Shown: one piece after another, positions 1-6,224 of the stretch
Position numbering within the stretch: position 1 is the stretch's first letter
Layout of the letters: every line of letters starts with the position of its first letter
Assembly: GCA_017547125.1 (NCBI GenBank)
Contig: JAFYQL010000043.1
Location: 1 to 6,467 of the forward strand
DNA from: Bacillota bacterium
GTDB lineage: Bacteria; Bacillota; Clostridia; Lachnospirales; Anaerotignaceae
Reading direction: 5' to 3'
DNA: 6,467 nt
Notes under the pieces: model-generated
Told to the model about the DNA's origin: nothing
Database searches by the model: none
Seen by the model: only the letters and a program-made list of their open reading frames with translations
Position numbers and translations under genes: made by a program

Positions 1-10
1 ATAACTCTTT

Positions 11-16
11 CCTCCC
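11..16 (-). promoter_or_regulatory. Ribosome binding site for a gene starting at or beyond the left edge
   Basis: On the minus strand the sequence reads GGGAGG and then eight bases to AT at the window end. If the next base outside is G, an ATG would sit at ideal spacing. This suggests that another minus-strand gene begins right at the edge, downstream of the dnaB terminator. A competing reading is an ATG at 61-63 whose frame stays open for 21 codons to the edge, but it has no good ribosome binding site. I therefore prefer the edge start. Confidence 0.4.
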
Positions 17-80
17 TGCAAATAAAAAATCGCATTATGAAATAAAAATCTTAACTTTAGCATTTTTTCTGTCTTCCAAA

Positions 81-89
81 AATATACCA
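81..89 (-). promoter_or_regulatory. Possible extended -10 promoter for the off-window gene
   Basis: The minus strand reads TGGTATATT, which fits the extended -10 form TGnTATAAT with one mismatch. No convincing -35 hexamer lies 17-18 bases upstream. It sits after the dnaB terminator and about 70 bases before the ribosome binding site near the left edge, so it could drive the gene beyond the window. AT-rich DNA yields such matches by chance, so this is tentative. Confidence 0.3.
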
Positions 90-160
90 TTGCTGCAAAA
101 AGAATTTTGTAGAAAGGTGTAGGCATATTCGCTTTTTCATCAGCAAATTACGACATGAAA

Positions 161-190
161 AAAGTCCGATATCTTTCGATATCGGACTTT
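161..190 (-). terminator. Rho-independent terminator after dnaB
   Basis: There is a perfect 13-bp inverted repeat, arm AAAGTCCGATATC, around a 4-base loop. In the minus-strand transcript the loop is GAAA, a stable GNRA tetraloop. The second arm runs into further T residues, giving TTTTTTC. It lies 5 bp past the dnaB stop codon, where an operon terminator is expected. The plus-strand side lacks a comparable T run, so it should act mainly on transcripts leaving dnaB. Confidence 0.9.
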
Positions 191-195
191 GAATT

Positions 196-1545
196 TTAAA
201 AGCTCTTAAGTAAGTTGCCAAACTTTGTGTACTGACCAAGCCAAGCAAGGTTAACTGTGCCTGTAGGGCCGTTACGCTGTTTAGCAATAATAAGTTCTGC
301 CTGATTTTTTGCTTCTGTATCAGGGAAATAATATTCATCTCTGTAAAGGAATGCAACTACGTCGGCATCCTGTTCGATAGCACCTGATTCACGAAGGTCA
401 GAAAGCATAGGTCTGTGGTCGCTTCTCTGTTCGCAGGCACGGCTAAGCTGACTTAATGCAATAACCGGCACCTGAAGTTCACGTGCAATACCCTTGAGTG
501 CTCGTGAAATATTTGAAATTTCCTGCTGACGTGAATCGTTTTTACCGTCGCCGTTCATAAGCTGAAGGTAGTCAATCATAATAAGGCCAAGACCTTTTTC
601 CATCTTAAGTTTACGGCACTTGCTTCTTACATCCATAGGGCTTGCACCTGGTGTATCAAATATGTATATGTTTGACTTGCTGAGAGGACCAAGAGCCTGA
701 ATAAGCTTTGGCCAGTCTTCATCTTCAAGTTCACCTGTACGAAGTTTCTGTGCGTCTATCATAGCCTCTGAGCAGAGCATACGGTTTACAAGTTGTTCTT
801 CGCCCATTTCCAGTGAGAATATAGCCACAGGGACATTGTGTCTTATAGCCGCATTCTGCGCGATATTAAGGGCAAATGCAGTTTTACCCATAGAAGGTCT
901 TGCTGCAAGAAGAATAAGGTCAGATTTCTGTAAGCCTGCTGTTTTGGCATCGAAGTCAACAAAGCCTGTTGGCACACCTGTAAGCTTGCCCTTGTTTTTG
1001 TATATATCTTCGATTTTTTCAAATGCAGATACAGCAATATCTCTGATATGATGTCCGTCGCCTGCATTTCTGCCTTCAGAAACCTCAAAAATGCCTTTTT
1101 CAGCCTTATCAATTACATAGTTGATGTCTGTTTTGCTTTCATAACAATTTGCAGCAACATCGTTGCATGTTTTGATAAGCTGTCTTAATGTGCTTTTGTT
1201 TTTAACTATTTCTGCATAATGTTTCACATTAACAGAACTTCCCACAGAAGATGCAATCTGTGCTACAAAGGCAATTCCACCCACCTGTTCAAAAATGCCC
1301 TTTTCTTCAAGTTTATTTTTAACAGTGATAATATCAATAGGCGAACCTGTTGAGAAAAGCTCATAGCAAGCCTCAAAAACCGCCTTGTTGTCAGGGCGAT
1401 AAAAGTCATCTGCCTGAAGAAGTTCAACTGCCGCTGAAGCAGCCTCTTTGTCTATGAACATAGAACTGAGTACGGCTGTTTCCGCCTCGTTATCGTGTGG
1501 CGGCACCTTCTGAAAATATGAAGTTTGAGCGGTATTGTTATCCAT
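196..1545 (-). CDS. dnaB: Replicative DNA helicase DnaB
   Basis: This is the hexameric 5'-3' helicase that unwinds DNA at the replication fork, called DnaC in B. subtilis. It has 449 residues, the normal family length. The N-terminal DnaB domain spans about residues 13-115, where the PPHDNEAE entry motif is typical, and the RecA-like ATPase domain about 185-445. Visible motifs are Walker A ARPSMGKT (215-222) with K221 and T222, the catalytic glutamate E246 in SLEM, Walker B LIMID (321-325), the SQLSRACEQR segment (365-374), and the arginine finger R424 in KQRNGPTG. No intein interrupts these motifs, although DnaB is a common intein host. The start codon is preceded by GGAG at a 10-base spacing. 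It is the last gene of the pheA-gdpP-rplI-dnaB run, 22 bp after rplI and just before a strong terminator. The gdpP-rplI-dnaB linkage is conserved across Bacillota, which supports the call. Confidence 0.98.
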   Translation of the reverse strand: MDNNTAQTSYFQKVPPHDNEAETAVLSSMFIDKEAASAAVELLQADDFYRPDNKAVFEACYELFSTGSPIDIITVKNKLEEKGIFEQVGGIAFVAQIASSVGSSVNVKHYAEIVKNKSTLRQLIKTCNDVAANCYESKTDINYVIDKAEKGIFEVSEGRNAGDGHHIRDIAVSAFEKIEDIYKNKGKLTGVPTGFVDFDAKTAGLQKSDLILLAARPSMGKTAFALNIAQNAAIRHNVPVAIFSLEMGEEQLVNRMLCSEAMIDAQKLRTGELEDEDWPKLIQALGPLSKSNIYIFDTPGASPMDVRSKCRKLKMEKGLGLIMIDYLQLMNGDGKNDSRQQEISNISRALKGIARELQVPVIALSQLSRACEQRSDHRPMLSDLRESGAIEQDADVVAFLYRDEYYFPDTEAKNQAELIIAKQRNGPTGTVNLAWLGQYTKFGNLLKSF

Positions 1546-1567
1546 AAAAATACATCTCCGTTATATC

Positions 1568-2014
1568 TTAAGCCTCAGTAATTTTAACCTTAAGTTCTGC
1601 TGTTACCTGTGGGTGAAGTTTAACATCTGCATGTCTTTCACCAACCATTTTAATCTGGTCTGCAAGAACAATTTTCTTTTTGTCAATTTTGATTTTGTGC
1701 TGTTTTTCAAGTTCTGCAGCAATTTCCTTGTTTGTTACAGATCCGAAAAGTTTGCCGTTGTCGCCTGTTTTAACTGCAATAACAACTGCAATTGCTTCAA
1801 GCTTTTCTTTCATTTCTTTGGCTGCTGCAAGTTCTTCAGCCTTTCTTCTGTCTTCAGCTGCTTTCTGAAGTTTAAGTGTATTCATGTTTGCATTTGTTGC
1901 TTCAACACCAAGTTTTTTAGGGATAAGGAAATTCTTTGCATAACCATCGTTTGCATTGATTGTTTCACCCTTTTTACCTACACCCTTAACATCTTCAAGA
2001 AGTATTATTTTCAT
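1568..2014 (-). CDS. rplI: 50S ribosomal protein L9
   Basis: This is the large-subunit protein bL9, which binds 23S rRNA near the base of the L1 stalk and projects a second domain outward. It has 148 residues, the usual size. The N-terminal RNA-binding domain is clear (MKIILLEDVKGVGKKGE, then NDGYAKNFLIPKKLGVEAT, up to about residue 40). A long charged connecting helix follows at about 41-75. The C-terminal domain ends in a typical segment, MVGERHADVKLHPQVTAELK. I start it at 2014 rather than at the in-frame ATG at 2032, because nearly all L9 proteins begin MK(V/I)ILLEDV and because GAGGAGGA lies 8 bases before this ATG. The earlier ATG would lie inside the gdpP coding end. Only one base separates the gdpP stop from this start, so translational coupling is likely. 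Confidence 0.97.
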   Translation of the reverse strand: MKIILLEDVKGVGKKGETINANDGYAKNFLIPKKLGVEATNANMNTLKLQKAAEDRRKAEELAAAKEMKEKLEAIAVVIAVKTGDNGKLFGSVTNKEIAAELEKQHKIKIDKKKIVLADQIKMVGERHADVKLHPQVTAELKVKITEA

Positions 2015-2015
2015 T

Positions 2016-3980
2016 TTATTCGTCCTCCTCAATATAGAGGTCTATTGCCTCTTTAATCATATTTATTGCTTTATTAACGTCTTCTGTGTCAAGCTGTGCG
2101 CCCGCCATTGTAAGATGACCGCCGCCGCCAACTTTTTCAAGAAGAAGCTGAACATTTACATCACCATAGCTTCTTGCACTGACAAAAATTTTGCCTTCAT
2201 TTTCGCAAAGTACAACTGAAGCTTTTACACCTGTAACACTTAAAAGGTCATCTGCAGACTGTGCCACAAGTATATTACTGTTTTCTCCGTAACTGTCGCA
2301 TACGGAAATAATAATGCCTTCACGGTAAAGCTCTGCTCGTTTAACTGCTTCTGCCTTAAGCTTATAAAGTTCAAGGTCATTTTTGAAAAACGCCCTTACT
2401 CTTGTTGTATCTGCACCGTTTCGTCTTAAAAACGCTGCTGCTTCAAATGTTACAGCACCTGCCTTGATACCAAAGTTTTTGGTGTCAACCACAATACCGG
2501 CAAGAAGAGCATCTGCAATTTCTGTTTTAAGCTTCACTTCGCCGCTAAGGTGTCTTATCATCTCTGTAACCAGTTCGCTGGCACTTGATGCATAAGGCTC
2601 GTGATAAGTAAGCACTGCATTATCAATAAATTCAGGGCTTCTTCTGTGGTGGTCAAGTATAACCACTTTTTTGAAACGTGAAAGAAGATTGTCTCCTTCC
2701 ACAAGTCGTTTTATATGTGTATCTGTAATAACAATAACAGAATTTTCTGTCATCATTTTTGCAGCTTCACTTTCTGATATAAATATGCCTTTGTAGTTTT
2801 TGTTGTCGGCAAATTTTTCGTATACGTTTTTAATTGCAGCATTAAGAGTGCCCATTACCATATGGCATTCCTTGCCAAGTGAAACAGCAATACTGTACAC
2901 ACCAAGTCCTGAACCAAGGCTGTCAAAGTCAGGACGCTTATGTCCTGTAACAAAAATCTTGTCTGCTTCAAGTATAAGGCTTCTTAAAGCTTCTGCCTTT
3001 ACTCTTGCTCTTACTCTTGCATTACGTGTTGCTTCTCCGCTTTTGCCGCCAAAAAACTGGTACTGACCATTATATTTGATAATAGCCTGGTCACCACCGC
3101 GGCCTATTGCAAGGTCGATGGCATCTTTTGCATTCTGCATAGCATCAGCCATATTATTTTTGCTTGTGCCTATACCGATGCTGAGTGTAACAGGAATATG
3201 GTCAGAAACCTTGATTTCTTTAATTTCGTTTAAGATATCAAATTTATTTTCAACTTCTATATCAAGATAGTTTTTGTTGATCATAAAAATATATCTGTCT
3301 TTTTCAAACTTTTTAACTGCACCGCCAAGCTTGCCTATAAAGTGACTGTTAAGAGCATCTTCTATTTTTGCCCTAAGAATAGGCTCTGCTGAACTTTCGA
3401 TGTTGTCAAAAACTTCTTCGTGGTTATCGATATAAATGTAACCTGCTGAAACTGTTTGATTTTCAAGCTTAACCCTGAGTTCTTCTCTTTCCGTAACATC
3501 ATTTACAGTTACTATCACATATTTGTCTTCTGTTTCAAGAGTTTTAACTTCGTAATAGTTTTCGCCGTTTTTATATGTTGATGTAGTTTTTTCTGCATCA
3601 AAATCCTTGAAAATTTCTGTCATCTCATCTGCTGATACACCAAACATTTTTTCAAAAAGCTTGTTGCTGCTGACAATTACGCCCTCTTCATCAATAACGG
3701 CTGCCGCTGATGGGAAAAGATTTATCTGAAGCACATCTTCTTCAGTTTCTGTTTCTTCATCTTCATCATCGTCGTCTTCGTCATCATCTTTATCTGCAAA
3801 ATAGTCATAAGCCTTAAATACAACAAAGCTGATAATGCATACCGCCGCCGCTGTTAACGCCACAAACTGCGCAAGTATAGGATAGATAAAACAAAGACCT
3901 GCAACCATTGCAGCAAAGATAACAACTGCGATTATTATTTTAAGTTTTGAAGCTTTCTTTTTTTCTCCGCCGCTCATCAT
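2016..3980 (-). CDS. gdpP: Cyclic-di-AMP phosphodiesterase GdpP (PAS, degenerate GGDEF, DHH-DHHA1)
   Basis: This is a membrane-anchored phosphodiesterase that cleaves c-di-AMP to pApA, formerly YybT. It has 654 residues, close to the B. subtilis protein. In order: two transmembrane helices (about 13-35 and 39-58), a very acidic linker (63-82), a PAS-like domain (about 85-165), a degenerate GGDEF domain (about 175-305), and DHH (about 335-500) plus DHHA1 (about 545-645). The metal ligands of the DHH site look intact: GHKRPDFDSLG (346-356), D420 in ITDTH, DHH (443-445) and D499 in VVDTKNF. The DHHA1 GGGGH motif is at 618-622. The GGDEF signature itself is lost, as is normal for this family. Two consecutive ATGs start the gene (3980 and 3977); AAGGAG lies 4 bases from the first and 7 from the second, so translation may begin at 3977. 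It follows pheA by 17 bp and directly precedes rplI, the conserved arrangement. Confidence 0.96.
   Translation of the reverse strand: MMSGGEKKKASKLKIIIAVVIFAAMVAGLCFIYPILAQFVALTAAAVCIISFVVFKAYDYFADKDDDEDDDDEDEETETEEDVLQINLFPSAAAVIDEEGVIVSSNKLFEKMFGVSADEMTEIFKDFDAEKTTSTYKNGENYYEVKTLETEDKYVIVTVNDVTEREELRVKLENQTVSAGYIYIDNHEEVFDNIESSAEPILRAKIEDALNSHFIGKLGGAVKKFEKDRYIFMINKNYLDIEVENKFDILNEIKEIKVSDHIPVTLSIGIGTSKNNMADAMQNAKDAIDLAIGRGGDQAIIKYNGQYQFFGGKSGEATRNARVRARVKAEALRSLILEADKIFVTGHKRPDFDSLGSGLGVYSIAVSLGKECHMVMGTLNAAIKNVYEKFADNKNYKGIFISESEAAKMMTENSVIVITDTHIKRLVEGDNLLSRFKKVVILDHHRRSPEFIDNAVLTYHEPYASSASELVTEMIRHLSGEVKLKTEIADALLAGIVVDTKNFGIKAGAVTFEAAAFLRRNGADTTRVRAFFKNDLELYKLKAEAVKRAELYREGIIISVCDSYGENSNILVAQSADDLLSVTGVKASVVLCENEGKIFVSARSYGDVNVQLLLEKVGGGGHLTMAGAQLDTEDVNKAINMIKEAIDLYIEEDE
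3735..3794 (-). other. Acidic linker in GdpP, 17 of 20 residues Asp/Glu
   Basis: Codons 63-82 of gdpP encode a run of aspartate and glutamate broken only by one lysine and two threonines. It sits directly after the second membrane helix and before the PAS domain, so it would lie at the cytoplasmic membrane surface. GAT, GAC, GAA and GAG codons are mixed, so it is not a simple triplet repeat. A linker is expected in the family at this point. I infer, without proof, that its charge affects spacing from the membrane. Confidence 0.8.
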
Positions 3981-3997
3981 AATTCTCCTTACGCACC

Positions 3998-4822
3998 TCA
4001 GTGCTTTGTGCCATATGTACCAAGATGCTTGAAGAATGTTGTTTTTCTTCTTATCATTTTCATTGCATCTTTCATATCATCAGCATTTTCACATTCAAGA
4101 TCTACAAAAAACACGTATTTTCCAAGTTCGTGTTTCATAGGTCTTGATTCAATTTTTGTCATATTGAGACCCCAGATATTGATTATATCAAGTATTCTGT
4201 AAAGCTCGCCCGGTTTATCTGCAGTTGAAAAAACAATGCTTGTCTTGCCGTTGTAAGAATGTTTTTCTTCATGTTGCTTGCTCACTGCAAAAAAGCGTGT
4301 TTCGTTGTGGTTGTCATCCTGCACGGAAGATGCCACTATTTCAAGGTCATAGATTTCCGCTGCAGCTTTTGTTGTGATACAAAACCAGTTTTCATTTGTT
4401 TCAGAAACTATTTTTGCACCTTCAGAGTTTGAGCTGACCTGAACAGGAAATGCATTTCCATAATTTTTTTCAATATACTTTCTGCACTGTGCAAGGCTCT
4501 GCGGATGTGAAAGTATCTTTTCAGGCATATTATGGTCGCATCCCTTTCTTGCTGCGATATTATGCACAATAGGAATGATTATTTCTGCCTTTATTTCAAG
4601 GTCAACATCAAATACAAGTGAATCTATTGTGTAGTTTACAGTACCTTCAATAGAGTTTTCAAAAGGCACAATACCCTCTTCAATTTCTCCGCTTTCAACG
4701 GCCTTAAGCACTGCTGAAATGGAAGGATATGTTACAAACTCAACGTTTTCAATTTTTTCGGCATACTTAAGCGCTGCCATCTGTGAAAAAGTCCCTTCCG
4801 GGCCGAGATATCCAATTTTCAT
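3998..4822 (-). CDS. pheA: Prephenate dehydratase with ACT regulatory domain
   Basis: This enzyme converts prephenate to phenylpyruvate in phenylalanine synthesis. It is a monofunctional form of 274 residues, with no chorismate mutase domain attached. The catalytic PDT domain covers about residues 1-175, with GPEGTFS (7-13), VPFENSIEGTV (52-62), SHPQSLAQC (105-113) and the TRF motif (165-167) that carries the catalytic threonine. The ACT domain (about 184-270) holds GELY (195-198) and ESRP (215-218), the sites that bind phenylalanine for feedback inhibition in this family. I start it at 4822, not at the in-frame ATG at 4864, because the protein then begins MKIGYLGPEGTFS as in homologues and AAAAGGAG lies 7 bases upstream. 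It heads the run into gdpP, rplI and dnaB, which is not its usual neighbourhood. The leader is about 40 bases, too short for a T-box or an attenuator. Confidence 0.96.
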   Translation of the reverse strand: MKIGYLGPEGTFSQMAALKYAEKIENVEFVTYPSISAVLKAVESGEIEEGIVPFENSIEGTVNYTIDSLVFDVDLEIKAEIIIPIVHNIAARKGCDHNMPEKILSHPQSLAQCRKYIEKNYGNAFPVQVSSNSEGAKIVSETNENWFCITTKAAAEIYDLEIVASSVQDDNHNETRFFAVSKQHEEKHSYNGKTSIVFSTADKPGELYRILDIINIWGLNMTKIESRPMKHELGKYVFFVDLECENADDMKDAMKMIRRKTTFFKHLGTYGTKH

Positions 4823-4867
4823 ACCTTTTCTCCTTTTATCACAATTTAAAAACTTATCTGACATTTA

Positions 4868-4896
4868 ATTTTAACATACATACGCCTTTGGCACAA
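4868..4896 (-). promoter_or_regulatory. Probable promoter of pheA and the operon below it
   Basis: On the minus strand there is TTGTGC, 17 bases, then TAAAAT, and the -10 is preceded by TGT to give an extended -10 (TGTTAAAAT). The -35 is weak, with three matches to TTGACA, but an extended -10 can compensate. Transcription would start near 4861, about 40 bases before the pheA start codon. It lies after the stop codon of the small membrane protein, so pheA can be expressed separately from that gene. A 13-bp near-palindrome (4894-4906) overlaps the -35. Confidence 0.5.
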
Positions 4897-4916
4897 CAAT
4901 TTGTTGCTTCATAGCC

Positions 4917-5123
4917 CTAGCCGAACATAACCGTAAGCAAAATAACAAGGGCAATATAAGGACTGCACACAAGAATCACTGACCACACTGCATATTTTTG
5001 CCACTTTTTCATATAATTTCTTGCAAAAACAATAAGCATTATGCTTATAACAAAAAATGAACAGATTACTATCATCGCAGGAACTGTAAGTATAATGTCA
5101 AATATACTCATTCCGTATCTCAT
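4917..5123 (-). CDS. Small two-helix membrane protein of unknown function
   Basis: I do not recognise this 68-residue protein. It has two strongly hydrophobic segments, about residues 6-33 and 45-66, joined by a short basic loop with K39, K40 and K43 (about 34-44). By the positive-inside rule the loop should be cytoplasmic and both ends outside. No catalytic motif or cysteine-rich site is visible, only two isolated cysteines (21, 53). It is believable as a gene because a strong ribosome binding site (AAAGGAGGG) sits 8 bases before the ATG and a candidate promoter lies above it. An alternative ATG at codon 5 is less well placed. It is 94 bp upstream of pheA on the same strand with no terminator between, and divergent from the CPBP protease gene. 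A holin-like, transporter-accessory or stress peptide role are all possible, and nothing favours one of them. Confidence 0.75.
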   Translation of the reverse strand: MRYGMSIFDIILTVPAMIVICSFFVISIMLIVFARNYMKKWQKYAVWSVILVCSPYIALVILLTVMFG

Positions 5124-5153
5124 TATGAATCCCTCCTTTGCGCCAATATTATA

Positions 5154-5183
5154 ATTTTATCATATCAACTGCACTGTTTTCAA
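5154..5183 (-). promoter_or_regulatory. Candidate promoter of the small membrane protein gene
   Basis: The minus strand reads TTGAAA, 18 bases, then TAAAAT, each hexamer being one mismatch or so from the vegetative consensus. Transcription would begin near 5147 and leave a leader of about 25 bases holding the GGAGGG site. A perfect TATAAT lies 6 bases further down (5148-5153) but has no -35 at normal spacing. The region is AT-rich, so the choice is uncertain. Confidence 0.4.
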
Positions 5184-5224
5184 CAACGGCACCATACAAC
5201 TATTTTCAAAACATAATATGGAAA

Positions 5225-5250
5225 TTGTATCAAAAAAATAGTATTATAAT
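5225..5250 (+). promoter_or_regulatory. Candidate promoter of the CPBP protease gene
   Basis: A perfect TATAAT at 5245-5250 lies about 35 bases before the plus-strand ATG. The only TTG-type -35 nearby (TTGTAT, 5225-5230) is 14 bases away, which is shorter than normal, and no TG extension is present. Promoter activity may therefore be weak or need an activator. Together with the minus-strand promoter at 5154-5183 it forms a divergent control region of 161 bp between the two genes. Confidence 0.35.
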
Positions 5251-5284
5251 TATATCCAGATATTTATAAAAAGGCGGTAATAAT

Positions 5285-6187
5285 ATGAAAACGTCAGGAA
5301 TAACAAAAGCAAATGTATTTGCACTTGGGCTTGTTTTAAATATGATTTTATACAAGTTTTACGGCGGTGTTTTCGTGTCTGTTTTCGGGGCAAACACTCT
5401 TGCCACACTTATAATAACCAACCTTATAGTCTATGGTGTACCTGTTATAGTTTATTTTATGTTCAGCATGGATTATGTTTCAGACATAATAAAGATAAAC
5501 AATCCCGGTATTTTGAACATACTTATAATAACTGCAATTTCTGTTTTTATTCAGCCATTGCTTATGCTTATCTCCGGCATATCATCTCTGTTTTTTGAGC
5601 CTAAAACAGCAGACTACATAAGCACATTTATGACTCTTCCGCTTTACTACACAATTTTAAGCACAGCATTTTTCCCTGCCCTTACGGAAGAGATTGCATT
5701 TCGAGGCATTGTTTTTTCAAACCTTAAAGAAAAAACTCTTTTAAAGGCCTGTGTTTTTTCCGGACTTCTTTTCGGCATGGCACACTTAAACGGCGAACAG
5801 TTTTTCTACGCATTTTTTATGGGCATAATATTCAGCTATTTTGTTCAGCGTACAGACTCAATAATTTCATCAATAGTTTCCCATTTCGTTATCAACGGAA
5901 GCCAGACACTGATGACACTTTATATGCTTAAGCAGGGCACATACAATGCTCAGGAAAGCGCCGCATCATTTGCAGACCTTCTGCCAAACATAAAGCTTGC
6001 TGCAATATCACTTATACCGCTTGCAACACTGTTTCTTGTTTTTGAAGGCAACTACAGAAAAAAACAACGCAGCAGCAGTGTATCAATGAATATTTCAGAA
6101 TATGCTTTTGACAGTGACGAAAGCATGCTTAAGCCTTCATTTTTCATATTCCTTGTGGTTTTTGCAGCCTATGCATTATTTTCATAA
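5285..6187 (+). CDS. CPBP-family intramembrane metalloprotease (Abi/CAAX-like)
   Basis: This is a 300-residue polytopic membrane protein with roughly eight hydrophobic segments. The three CPBP motifs are present: EEIAFR (135-140) with E135, E136 and R140; FGMAH (163-167) with H167; and H200 with N204 in SHFVIN. These match the glutamate and histidine set of type II CAAX proteases such as Rce1, so an active glutamate-type intramembrane protease is likely. Bacterial members serve in bacteriocin self-immunity, anti-sigma factor cleavage or unknown roles, and nothing next to this gene shows which applies. After the protease core there is a hydrophilic stretch (about 255-281, first basic, then serine-rich and acidic) and one final hydrophobic segment (about 284-299). 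The start follows AAAAAGGCGG, an imperfect Shine-Dalgarno. It stands alone, divergent from the small membrane protein and convergent with the reductase gene. Confidence 0.9.
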   Translation: MKTSGITKANVFALGLVLNMILYKFYGGVFVSVFGANTLATLIITNLIVYGVPVIVYFMFSMDYVSDIIKINNPGILNILIITAISVFIQPLLMLISGISSLFFEPKTADYISTFMTLPLYYTILSTAFFPALTEEIAFRGIVFSNLKEKTLLKACVFSGLLFGMAHLNGEQFFYAFFMGIIFSYFVQRTDSIISSIVSHFVINGSQTLMTLYMLKQGTYNAQESAASFADLLPNIKLAAISLIPLATLFLVFEGNYRKKQRSSSVSMNISEYAFDSDESMLKPSFFIFLVVFAAYALFS

Positions 6188-6190
6188 AAT

Positions 6191-6224
6191 AAAAAAGAAC
6201 CTTGAGTACTCAAGGTTCTTTTTT
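6191..6224. terminator. Bidirectional Rho-independent terminator between convergent genes
   Basis: This is a perfect 17-bp inverted repeat, arm AAAAAAGAACCTTGAGT, centred on GTAC. The outer six bases of each arm supply an A run on one side and a T run on the other, so transcripts from either direction form a GC-containing stem followed by U residues. It fills the 36-bp gap between the protease stop codon (6185-6187) and the reductase stop codon (6224-6226), touching the latter. One element therefore serves both genes. Confidence 0.92.

Noticed and set aside
57..356. A 99-codon minus-strand open frame overlapping the dnaB 3' end
   Set aside because: It runs through the dnaB C-terminal region in another frame and through the terminator hairpin, and shows no family resemblance. 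A shorter reading of 27 codons from an ATG after the terminator also lacks a ribosome binding site.
843..1112. Open frames of 71-89 codons on both strands inside dnaB
   Set aside because: They lie entirely inside the helicase ATPase region, have no start signals, and have compositions typical of out-of-frame reading.
1535..2056. A 173-codon plus-strand open frame across rplI
   Set aside because: Its translation is extremely rich in Phe, Cys and Asn, as expected from reading the Lys- and Glu-rich L9 gene backwards. It has no ribosome binding site, and L9 on the other strand is certain.
2383..3270. Several plus-strand open frames of 64-88 codons inside gdpP
   Set aside because: All are antisense to well-conserved DHH and GGDEF-like domain coding sequence, and none has a ribosome binding site or recognisable product.
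4823..4864. Upstream in-frame ATG giving pheA 14 more residues
   Set aside because: The extra residues are not part of prephenate dehydratase, the ribosome binding site lies between the two ATGs, and the likely transcription start is near 4861, leaving no leader for the longer form.
4823..4916. T-box or amino-acid riboswitch before pheA
   Set aside because: T-box leaders need roughly 200 bases or more. The space here is 94 bp with no T-box consensus, specifier stem or terminator hairpin.
5124..5284. Small RNA or riboswitch in the divergent intergenic region
   Set aside because: The 161 bp are AT-rich with no stable stem-loop or conserved aptamer core that I can see. Promoters and ribosome binding sites account for most of it. 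A TTTTCAA direct repeat (5177-5183 and 5203-5209) is too short to count.
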